NCBI GenBank assembly: GCA_030762895.1
Contig: JAUPTC010000101.1
Location: 1 to 64,000 of the forward strand
Length of the DNA stretch: 64,000 bases
Reading direction: 5' to 3'
Source of the DNA: Sophora flavescens
Lineage: Eukaryota > Streptophyta > Magnoliopsida > Fabales > Fabaceae
The notes beneath the pieces were generated by a model that saw only the letters and a program-made list of their open reading frames with translations, had not been told where the DNA came from and ran no database searches. Of the stretch, positions 55,049 to 64,000 are shown piece by piece. Both the position numbers and the translations under genes were made by a program. Position 1 is the stretch's first letter; every line of letters begins with the position of its first letter.

Positions 55049-55338
55049 GATTACCTCTTGTTGGACTTGTGATGAAGAAAGATTTCCTTTTGCCAAATTC
55101 TTATTCCTCTGTTTTTGCTCTTTTGTTTTCTTTCGATTCTTCTTTGTTGTTTTCTCAACTTATGGATCAAATAACAGCTCACTTGTTGCTTTACCTCGCA
55201 TACACTGCACAAGATTCTCTAGAAAATTTCAGAATATGCGCTAAATCAAAGTTTTCACAGAAAAACAGAAAAATAACAACAGAAAAAAATAATGTTCAAA
55301 TTGACAAATGCATTTGTTTTTGTTGATATTGATCAACA
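55049..55338 (-). other. Leader between primer site and gag of element E
   Basis: 290 bases, T/C-rich on the plus strand, no ORF of note. Confidence 0.6.
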
Positions 55339-55357
55339 ATCCCCGACAACGGTGCCA
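55339..55357 (-). other. Primer binding site of element E, tRNA-Asp type
   Basis: Minus-strand TGGCACCGTTGTCGGGGAT, two C-to-T type differences from the intact site of C. Confidence 0.85.
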
Positions 55358-55363
55358 AAAACT

Positions 55364-56654
55364 TGTTAAGGAATTGGCAAGTGTACCAAATCGTATCAAG
55401 TAATAATAATGAGAGTAGAGTATCGTCCCACGAGGATTGAGATTCAAGTAACAACGACAACTAAGCAATTGATATTTGAACGAATAAAGCTCATATTTCC
55501 AAACAAGTAACTGAAATGTTGAATCAAGTGTTGTCACAAAGGTAATTGAATGAGATTTTCTTTTATCGAACAATCAATGAAATGGAAAAAATGAACAATT
55601 AGAAAGAATCAAGTATTTAAGACGGTTAGGAATCGGAATCACCCGATCTTCACTTAATGTAACTCATAGAACCCTAACATTCAATTCAATTCATTCAATT
55701 GACATTCAAGTCACTAATTTAGATTTATCCCTAATTCCTTAAGTGATAATCCTTTTGTTACTAATTATGAACCCTAATTCCCTAGGTGAATCAAAATCAG
55801 CACAAGCATTAAGCACTAGACTTATAGGAAATGCATTGCAATGAAGTTTTATTCCTAGAATCAACCTCACAGTGGTAATCTATTTCAGTTCTAGCATGAA
55901 CACACATTTTCCAATTATGCATTCATACATAAGATCAATTTCATGAATGGCCAGTTCAGGAAAAGCATTAAACATTGAAGAGATTACTCAATTTGAATGA
56001 ATTTGAATCGAAATCAGAGTTAGAACAAACTTACATCAAGATTTGAGTGAATTCATCCTATCCTAACCTAGGAAATTTAGAAATTCATAGCTACAAGCTG
56101 AATTCTAGAAGAAATAGATGAGAATTGAGGTGGAGAAGCCATGGATTCTTCAATTCTTTCTTCCAAAAGCTCTTGACCACCCAGAAACTTCAGAACCTCT
56201 TAGAGAACACAAATTCAGAATCAGATAAATGGCCAGAAGTCCTCAATTCGTGTCAGAACGCAGAATTTATAGTATCAGAGTAACTGTCCAAGCGCTGGGC
56301 GCCACTACTAGCGTTGGGCGCTAGGCTGAACCCGAGAGCACCTTCTCCTGCAACCCTTCTGGCGCTGGGCGCCGGTGAACCCGAGAGCACCACCTTCTTG
56401 CTGGTTGCTAGCGCCATGCGCTCTTCATGGGGGCTGGGCGCTAGACTTGGCCTGGGCAAATCTGAAGGTTTCCTTTTCTGCACACTTTTCAACCAATCTT
56501 TAATGTATTTTCCCAAAAATCAAAATCCAAAGATCTAAACTTAAGAAAGAAGACTTTGCGTATTTTCCTATTATTTTTCTCATGATTCCTAAGATTATAC
56601 ACATTTCATGCCTAATTAAATCCATGAATTTTGATACAAAATATGGATTTATCA
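55364..56654 (-). repeat. 5' LTR of element E
   Basis: 1291 bases, minus-strand TGATAAATCC...CCTTAACA. Palindrome cluster of GCGCTGGGCGCC-type words at 56290-56453, directly upstream (minus) of TATA box ACTATAAATT at 56264-56275. Frames at 56253-56538 are palindrome artefacts. Confidence 0.85.
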
Positions 56655-56782
56655 ATGGTCTTGAGAGTCTCAGCTGACTCTGTTGTACCATTAGTATGAC
56701 CAATTTCAACATTGCTAACTCCAGTAATTTGCTCCGGTGATCGATCACCACTACTGTTACCACGTCCTCTACCTCTAGCCAT
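56655..56782 (-). pseudogene. gag: Gag start of element G, cut by element E
   Basis: ATG at 56782, MARGRGRGNSSGDRSPEQ, then an open frame cut at 56655. The Gly/Arg start resembles those of H and Tekay-1. Confidence 0.7.
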
Positions 56783-56989
56783 GATCTTGTGAAGGAAACT
56801 ATCAGCTCACATCAATATGACATATAATACCACAATAACTGGAATATAAATACAATATATCATATAAATGTTTGTTATCGCGATCGGACTCATTACCCAA
56901 CTTCTAAACATAGTCAATATCCGATGTGGATTCAACTGACACGACCAGTAACAACATCCTAAACCTCACAATCTGATCAGAATCAAACT

Positions 56990-57001
56990 GCCCTGATACC
57001 A
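56990..57001 (-). other. Primer binding site of element G, initiator tRNA-Met
   Basis: The minus strand reads TGGTATCAGGGC, one mismatch in twelve, five bases from the LTR at 57007. The sequence 56783-56989 is leader without an ORF. Confidence 0.8.
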
Positions 57002-57006
57002 CCAAA

Positions 57007-57848
57007 TGAGACACCCCGTTGTGCCCCGTTGTACCATTAATTATTTACATTTACTCGCGTACTTAACATTAAGCATAATCCAAAAATACGAAGAAATTAA
57101 AATCTTAATTATAAAACATATAACTTCTGAAAGTTAAACACACCATCGTTACAATATATAAATACATACATGTTTATCCATTACATTACAAAACACTGTT
57201 TAGGGTATCCTTTCAGTAGGATCCCTCACAGTGTACTTAATTATACAAGCTGTTTATAACTAGCGGAAAATAAAATGTCTTATAAGACTCACTTGGCCCT
57301 AAACTCACTACACTATATCGTTAGAATCTGTAGCTCGTCCTCCAGCATCCAGTTCATACGGAGTTCCATCCAACTCCTCGGTAACGTATTTCTCCACCGA
57401 GTCTTTTAACGGAAAAAATGTAGACATACACAAAATTACATAAATAGGGAGATAAGAAACATTTCTATCATCATAAGCAGAAAAGAATCATAGCATATAA
57501 TATAACAACGATCACAGACAAGCAACACTCATCATTAACAATCATCTTTAAATCACGATACTTCCCTCTACCCTCAATCTCATGCAACTAAACCTTTATG
57601 CTGACGTGGCCACCACCAATCCTATCACACATCCCTTGCCCGCTGAGGGATATTAGTCAGTCGTCCAAGCGACATGTCCCCATTAACCGGTGCACACCCT
57701 CAACCATGGTGAGAATGCTCATGCAAATCAATGACACTATAACCGCATAGCACGGTCGACGCACACCCCGATTCTTTCTCAAGGATGCTCATGCAAAGCA
57801 ATGACACTATAGCTGCATAGCCTAAACCTAAATTGGGACAGCCCCGCG
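57007..57848 (-). repeat. 5' LTR of element G, 3' part
   Basis: Begins TGAGACACCCC and matches the first ~700 bases of the solo LTR at 24187 (shared GAGTTCCATC and ACCTCCAGCATC/CCTCCAGCATCC region). Cut by element F at 57849. Confidence 0.75.
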
Positions 57849-58460
57849 TGTGACACCCTCTATCCTGCATGTTATACAAAGCGTTGAAAGGTAAAGATAA
57901 AAAATTAAAACATGCATTTATTTCATAAAATAAAAATCGGATAGAAAGCACCACATGGTAACGTCTCAACACGGAAAAACATAAAAAGTTGTAAAAAGAT
58001 AAAACGTAAACATGAACATCAAAGGCATAAAATATAACCCAACCCCGATGTCACATACAGAGCTGGTATAACCGTTCCAGAATAAAATCCTCAGAATACA
58101 ACTAAAATTGAAACTAAAAACAACTACAACTACTGATAAATCCTAACTAGAGTCGCGACTCTTCAGAGTCACTCCTCCACTGGCTGCTCACTGTCCTCTG
58201 CATAAAGAGATACATGCCAACAACAGAAACAGAGAAAACGGGGAGCAAGAAAACATATAAACACATTGGCATGGAGATAGTAAGCAAGATGAACATACAT
58301 CATATACATAGCATTCCCATCATTTAGAATCAACATATAATTATATCAACATATTAAATCAACCCACGTATGCTATGCGGTGCAACACTACTCCGCTACT
58401 CCATTATGAATGTGGATCCAAACTATCTCAGGAAGGCAACTTCGGAGTTACATATCCACA

Positions 58461-58866
58461 TTGGCTGAAAAGCACCAACACTGGCAGTCCACCAAACCAT
58501 GGGTGAACTCCTTGGATAGCCAACACACCATAACGAGGGTACGCCACCCCGAGGGCGCACGATTTACCAAACCTTGGGTAAACCACCCAAGACTTGGCCG
58601 GATCGTCGTAGTCTAGGGACGACCTCCCCTATGTTGAAATTCCTCCACTAACAACTTCAATGTATGAATGCATGAGCACAACAACAAACAAGGCAACCAC
58701 CTCCTTTACTTGGGCCAATAAGCACCCAAGACTTATCACCAACATCAACATCTACACCTTAACCCTTCTGGGTCAAGGTCCCCTTAGCCAAAAAGCACCA
58801 AGGTTCAACTCATCAACACCTCGATCAAAAAGCATCGAGGCCACTTTGGCCAAAAAGCACCAAAGT
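58461..58866 (-). repeat. Hairpin array with a conserved 10-base loop (F LTR)
   Basis: Five inverted repeats share a loop close to CCAAAAAGCA (plus strand) but have different stems: TTGG at 58461, CTTGGG at 58709, CCTTAG/CCAAGG at 58782, CCTCGA at 58819 and ACTTTGG at 58843. Two others share loop AAACCATG/AAACCTTG with stems CACC (58490) and TTTACC (58563). In the sense RNA (minus strand) the one imperfect pair becomes G-U. The array lies downstream of the TATA box and so would be transcribed. Confidence 0.85.
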
Positions 58867-59840
58867 CTATCAACGTGCGGTAACCCACCGAGCACCAGCT
58901 TAACCAACTTGTTATTCTTGTTTATCTTAATTAATATTTAATTAAGTTATCTAACTTGTTATCATTCGATTGGTGCATGGCCGTACTGACTGGGCAGGTT
59001 TGGTTATTATCCTTAGCCAAAAACTCACTAAACACTCTTAAATCAGTCCTAGGGTCCAGTCAAGGACCATCAAACATTAACCTCACCTCTCACTACTAAA
59101 TTCATGTTTTATAATACTTTTAGGGAAATTATTCCTTTAATTACCATGTTAATAAAGAGCCCTATTTTAACCAATTAGAGTTTTATAAACTTGATCATCA
59201 TAGATCACCATACATTGAACCATGGCATAATCAACATCATCAAACTAACAACATTCATGACGCATTCAACATACCAATTTAACCAATTAATCATGAAATA
59301 ACACATATCATCAAACATATAAATTGGAATACATCATCATGAACCATAAAACAGTTATAGCAATTAGACATTCATAACTGGCATACCAATAATCAATTAA
59401 ACATATAATCAAACATGAGATAGGCAGCAATTAACAGTTTAACAAACAATAGGGTCATGAGAACCCTTCATCTTACACTACCCCCTTGCCTAATGTTCAT
59501 ACTATCCTTCTCCCCCAATCCTGGTATGGCGATCTAATCTCACGGTCACATTGAAGCGAATCCAAACTTGGTCCACTCGAACGGTTCAAGGGATCTTGGT
59601 CAAGAACATCAAAGAAAGAAGGAGTAATTAATCCCCAATTCAAGAAAACAAAAGGAGATCAATAAAGGGTTTACAAGATTACCTTAATTGACACTAATGC
59701 CCGGTTTATTCTCTAATCACAGAAGAAAACACCAAGAGTCTTGAGGAGATTCAAGGGGAGGGAGAAAATAGGGTTTCTGACGGCCAAGGATTGAGAGGAA
59801 GACTCAAAGTAAGGGTTGTAACTTGTAACCCTCCTCACTC

Positions 59841-60084
59841 ACTTATTTATATTGTTAGTAAAAACATCTTTGAGAACTAGACACAGACGTGTCCTGGCCA
59901 AATTTGCGTTTGAGTGCTAGACACAGCTGTGTCTATCAGGAGACACAGTTGTGTCATAGACCAGATCAGCGTTCTAGGAATTCGACACAGCTGTGTGTAT
60001 CAGGAGACACAGCTGTGTCCCAGCCAAAACAACGTTTGCGAGAAATAGACACAGCCGTGTCTATCACGAGACACAGCTGTGTCC
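59841..60084 (-). promoter_or_regulatory. TATA box with upstream palindrome cluster, element F
   Basis: Seven copies of a GACACAGCTGTGTC-like palindrome at 59879-60084, in pairs joined by short spacers such as TATCAGGA, lie just upstream of the TATA box on the minus strand. The 79-codon frame here is an artefact. Confidence 0.7.
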
Positions 60085-60245
60085 AGTTCCAAGAGAGAGA
60101 AACATATGCCTTAGAAAGGGATTTTTGACCAGAAAATCCTACTTAACCCCATTTTAAATTCCCTAAAGCACTATTCTAATAATCTAACACAACATACAAC
60201 TATTTACAACTCATAAAAACATATACGAAAAAATGGGGTGTTACA

Positions 60246-60290
60246 ATTCCACCCTACTATTAAAAATTTCGTCCTCAAAATTTCTACTCA
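60246..60290 (-). other. Polypurine tract region of element F
   Basis: The minus strand has TTTTGAGGACGAAATTTTTA and GTAGGGTGGAAT just before the LTR start, the form usual for this clade. Confidence 0.75.
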
Positions 60291-60299
60291 CCTCGATTG

Positions 60300-61400
60300 A
60301 AAAGGTGCGGAACACGATTCCATCATCTTGCTTTCCGGTTCCTACATAGCACTCTCCTCGGTAGTCCCACTCTAAACGACTTTGACCAAAGGAATCTCCT
60401 TGCCTCTTAGTCGCTGCTTCACTCTCCTATCCTCGACTCGAAGGGGTAATACCTCAAAAGTCAAGTTCTCTTTTAACTGTATGGTATCAGGTACTATTAC
60501 ATGACTAGGGTCATGAATGTACTTTCTGAGTTGAGACACATGAAAGACACTATGAATATTGGACAAGAATGGCGGTAAGGCTATTTGGTAGGCGACTTCG
60601 CCGACTCTTTTTAGAATTTGGTAAGGACCAATGAATCTAGGAGTTAGTTTCTTCGCTTGCATCACTCTACGAACCCCAGTTGTCGGGGTAACTCTCAAGA
60701 ACACATGGTCACCTTCCTGGAATTCGAGCGACTTCCTCTTTTTATCATGGTAGCTCTTTTACCGACTTTGTGCCACCTTCATCTTTTCCTTAATCATCCT
60801 CACTTTTTTAGTGGTTTCTTGCACCACTTCTGGTCCTAATACAACACTATCACCAGGTTCACTCCAACACAAGGGTGTCCTACATCTCCTCCCATAAAGA
60901 GCTTCATAAGGTGCCATCCCAATACTGGAATGGAAACTATTGTTGTAGGTAAACTCTATTAGGTGCAAAAACTTGTCCCAACTACCCGGTTGCTCTAGCA
61001 CACAAGCCCTCAATAAGTCCTCCAAGGACTGGATGGTTATCTCAGACTGCCCATCAGTCTGTGGGTGATAAGCTAAACTTAGCCTAAGCTTGGTTCCTAA
61101 AGCCTCTTGCAAACTATTCCAATACCTAGAGGTAAACCTCGGGTCTCTATATGATACTATGCTAGAGGGTACACCATGTAGCCTAACTATCTCTTCGATT
61201 ACAATTTGGCCAACTTTTCCAAAGGATATTCCGTGTTCATAGGGATGAAATGGGCGGACTTAGTCAGTCTATCCACAACAACCCATATAGCCTCAAAATT
61301 AGTTGGAGTCCTAGGGAGTCCAGACACAAAATCCATAGAAATACTGTCCCATTTCCATTCTGGGATACTTAATGGCTGCAACTTACCTGACGACTTCTAG
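60300..61400 (-). pseudogene. pol: Integrase of element F
   Basis: The catalytic core reads WKWDSISMDFVSGLPR (near 61330-61380), IVSYRDPRFTS (near 61140) where SDRD is usual, so the second catalytic Asp appears to be Tyr, and YHPQTDGQSE (near 61060). Then EFTYNNSFHSSIGMAPY, GRRCRTPLCW, FIGPYQIL, FHVSQLRKY and the tail KEIPLVKVV. Stops: TAA near 60756, TAG near 60369 and near 60345. One base is lost near 61202, shifting the frame. Confidence 0.85.
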
Positions 61401-62785
61401 TGTTTTATCTTAGCCTTTTGGCACACTAAACAAGCGTACACAAACTCAGCCACATCTTTCTTCATCCCAGGCCACTAAAACATCCTCTTAAGATCCTAAT
61501 ACATCTTAGTGGCACTTGGGTCCACACTCAGTCCAATCCTATGTCCTTCTTCAAGGATCAACTTTCTATGCTCCAAGACGTCTGGTATAGAGACTCTATC
61601 TTTGAACCTCAAAATTCCATCACTCCCGTCCTTAAAACTAAGGTTTCTACCCTGAGCGAGCAACTATCTATGGTTTAAGAGAAACTGGTCTATCTTCTGA
61701 CTCTCTCTAACCTGATCCATCAAATTGTTGGCAACCTTCAAGGTTCCAAGCCTAATGCTCTTAGGGGTAACTTCCCAAGCTAAATTCAGGTGTCTAAACT
61801 CCTCGTTCAGATCCATCTCCCTAACCATCAAAGCTGAGACGTTCAAGGTTTTCCTACTTAAGGCATCTGCCACCACATTGGCTTTTCCTGGGTGGTAGGT
61901 TAGATCAAACTCATTATCCTTTAAAAATTTCATCCACCTGCGCTGCCTCATATTCAACTCCTTTTGATCAAAGAGATACTTCAAACTCTTATGATCACTA
62001 AAGACCTCAAACTTCGCTCCATAAAGGTAATGCCTCTAGACCTTTAAGGCAAATACCACAGCTCCTAATTCTAGGTCATAGGTAGGGTAGTTCTTCTTGT
62101 GGGTTTTCAACTGCCTAGAGGCATAAGCTACTACCTTACCATCTTGCATCAACACTCCACCTAAACCTTGCTTCGATGCATCACAGTACACTATGAAAGG
62201 TTTACTAGGCTCTAGCAAAACCAACACTAGTGTTGATGTTAACCTCTCCATAAGGGTTTGGAAACTCTCTTCACACTTAGAGTCCCACACAAACAACTGT
62301 CCCTTCTTGGTGAGATGGGTTAAGGGTAAAGATAACTTAGAGAAACCTTCTATAAACCTCCTATAGTACCCTGCTAAACCCAAGAAACTCCTAATCTCGG
62401 TTACTGACTTCGGCGCTTCCCACTGGAGCACCGTCTCAACCTTAGCCGGATCCACGGCTATGCCACCTTTAGAGATGACATGTCCTAAGAAGCTCACCTC
62501 TTCTATCCAGAACTCACACTTAGACAACTTAGCATACAACTGCTTTTCCTTAAGGGTCTGCAAGACAACCCTCAAGTGTTCCTCATGTTCCTCCTTGGTC
62601 TTGGAGGATACTAAGATGTCATCTATGAAAACCACTACAAACTCATCCAAGTAAGGGTGAAAGGTCTTGTTCATGTAGTCCATGAACACAGCAGGAGCAT
62701 TGGTCACACAAAAGGGCATAACCAAGTACTCATAGTGACCATAACGCGTCCTGAACGCTGTCTTCAGGATGTCCTCGGGGTTAAC
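61401..62785 (-). pseudogene. pol: RT C-part, RNase H and integrase N-part of element F
   Basis: One frame with TAG stops near 62780, 62035, 61663, 61506, 61479 and 61398. RT: VVVFIDDILVSS near 62610-62650 and FLGLAGYYRRFI near 62350. RNase H: VYCDASKQGLGGVL near 62160-62205, FSDHSLKYLF-like FSDHKSLKYLF near 61975-62005, and NVVADALSRK near 61855. Zinc-binding part: CLVCQKAK near 61410-61440. Confidence 0.85.
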
Positions 62786-63652
62786 CTAAATCTGATGGTA
62801 CCCTGACCTCAAATCTATCTTCGAGAAGACGCAAGCGCCTATCAACTGGTCCATAATATCATCAATCCTAGGGAGGGGATATCGATTCTTAATGGTCACT
62901 TTGTTGAGTTGTCGGTAGTCGACACACAACCTCATACTGCCATCCTTATTCTTTACTAGCAACACTGGCACACCCCACAGGGATACGCTAGGCCTAATAA
63001 ACTGCTTCTGGATCAAATCCTCTAACTGTTCCTTCAACTTAGCTAGCTCTAGAGGAGACATTCTATAGGGCGCTATGGATATTAGCCTGGTGCCAGGCAC
63101 TAAGTCTATGGTGAACTCAACATCTCTCTCAGGGGGCAAGTTATAAACATCCCTCGGGAACACTTCGGGAAATTCCCGCACAACAGGCACACTTCCGACA
63201 TCAGGAGGGCTCCCTAATTCCAGGGACGACAACATCATGAACACTTGGGCCTCGTCTTTTATCGAGGCCTTGACTTGGTTGGCAGAGAGAAAGATTGGAT
63301 CCTTAGACTCCACAGGAGTTCCAAAAACTATGGTTTTACCGAAACAGTTCAAAAGGACGTGGTTGGAAGATAACCAGTCCATGCCAAGAATGACATCAAG
63401 GTCCTATAAAGGTAAGCACACAAGATTTACAATAAAGGTTCTACCATTAATGGTGATATGATAGTTCTTGCATGCATGAGAAGTAAGAACATGTTTATTT
63501 GTAGGTGTAGAGACAACTAAATCATACTCAAGGAAAGTAACAGGCAACTTAAGACTCTTGACCCTATCATGTGATATAAACGAGTGTGTAGAACCCGAGT
63601 CATACAATACAGTTAAAGGAGTTCCATCAATTACGCACATACCTTCGATCAA
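62786..63652 (-). pseudogene. pol: Protease and RT N-part of element F
   Basis: Protease DSGSTHSFISHDRVK near 63560-63605 with catalytic Asp present; VILGMDWLSSNHV near 63355-63390; one TAG at 63401. RT start: YRMSPLELAKLKEQL near 63030, FIRPSVSLWGVPVLLVK near 62960, CVDYRQLNKVTIKNRYPLP near 62880-62935, SKIDLRSGYHQI near 62790-62820. Confidence 0.9.
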
Positions 63653-64000
63653 GTCATCAGACTCGGAGGCCTCAGCTCCACTAAGAGTAAAGACTCTCCC
63701 AGTGGTCTTCAGTTGATTAGCCTGAGACTGCTGACTCTTACTAGCACTTGGAGGCTCTAACTTTGTTCCTCCACAATCCCGACTGATTTGACCAGACTTG
63801 CCACACCTAAAGCAAATGACATCTGATTCCTTGCACTAGGTAATGAAGTGATCTGGTGCGCTGCACTTGCCGCACTTCATGGGCCTAAAGGCGTTGGAAT
63901 TACCACCCCTGGACCTATCATGAGAAAATTGTGGCTTCCTGCCACTCTATTTGAAATCCCTGCCCGGTTGGAGCGTAACGTTGCTTGCCCTTGTCCTTCG
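63653..64000 (-). pseudogene. gag: Gag C-terminal part of element F
   Basis: Two CCHC-like knuckles: one broken by TAG near 63838 (CGKCSAPDHF), the other CFRCGKSGQISRDC near 63775-63815 with Gln in place of His. Ser/Gln-rich linker, then TTGRVFTLSGAEASES joining the protease. The gag start lies outside. Confidence 0.8.

Larger units (their letters stand above)
43273..56654 (-). mobile_element. Element E: Athila-like element, 3' end truncated, split by element C
   Basis: Minus strand: 5' LTR 55364-56654, tRNA-Asp-type primer site 55339-55357, gag 53618-55048, protease 52696-53617, RT/RNase H/integrase 44274-47143, conserved block 44210-44254, 3' non-coding 43273-44209. No 3' LTR is found; sequence switches at 43272/43273 to a plus-strand integrase. 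Its right edge lies in the gag start of element G. Apart from a few stops and shifts it is the best kept coding element here. Confidence 0.85.
57849..60245 (-). repeat. 3' LTR of element F
   Basis: About 2.4 kb. On the minus strand: palindrome cluster 60084-59879, TATA box TATAAATAAGT at 59841-59851, leader, hairpin array about 58866-58461, end at 57849. Confidence 0.85.
57849..64000 (-). mobile_element. Element F: Tekay-type gypsy element, 3' part in window
   Basis: 3' LTR 57849-60245, polypurine tract, then gag-pol running off the right edge. LTR ends TGTAACACCCC and GGGTGTCACA on the minus strand. It entered the 5' LTR of G; the left flank is CCGCG and the right flank is outside. Coding decay is mostly in-frame stops with one visible frameshift. 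Confidence 0.85.

Overview
The window looks like plant nuclear heterochromatin made almost wholly of nested Ty3/gypsy LTR retrotransposons. Evidence: primer sites complementary to plant tRNA-Asp and initiator tRNA-Met, Athila-type and Tekay/Del-type gag-pol remains, 5-bp target duplications, and AT-rich spacers. I see no host gene, tRNA, rRNA or CRISPR array, and I cannot name the species. Nearly all open frames belong to retroelements, most of them broken.

Layout. <1-4952 (-): element A, a decayed Athila-like non-autonomous element lying in the 5' LTR of Tekay-0. 4953-42584 (+): Tekay-0, an old Tekay-type element with a 5' LTR remnant, ruined gag-pol at 5969-10040, and a 3' LTR split at 12566/42179 by Tekay-1. 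12567-42178 (+): Tekay-1, whose 5' LTR holds element H (13886-22812, -), whose gag holds a solo LTR (24187-28217, -, target duplication TCCAA) and whose 3' LTR holds non-autonomous element D (32941-38309, +, target duplication CTAAT). 42585-43272 (+): integrase remnant of the element that Tekay-0 entered. 43273-56654 (-): Athila-like element E, with gag, protease, an 880-codon RT-RNaseH-integrase frame and one LTR; its protease/RT linker is split by non-autonomous element C (47144-52695, -, target duplication GCAGG). 56655-57848 (-): gag start and 5' LTR part of element G, entered by E on one side and by element F on the other. 57849-64000 (-): element F, Tekay type, 3' LTR plus most of gag-pol, running off the window.

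How the parts relate. E has the proteins an Athila-like element needs, although it is mutated. A, C and D keep LTRs, a tRNA-Asp primer site, a polypurine tract and a shared 3' cis block, but replace gag-pol with one small ORF. They would need proteins from an E-like partner. The small ORFs of C and D share a C-terminal domain of about 75 residues that I do not recognise, and a decayed version is visible in A.

The least expected signals are in the LTRs. (1) Several Tekay-type LTRs carry arrays of short hairpins in which the loop or spacer is kept while the stem sequence changes with its pairing preserved; F is clearest, with five stems around one 10-nt loop. (2) In C, D, E and F a cluster of GC-rich palindromes sits directly upstream of the presumed TATA box, and the same palindrome words recur in different families. 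(3) An acidic ORF lies inside both Tekay-1 LTRs. All of this was read by eye; no alignment, folding or database search was run.
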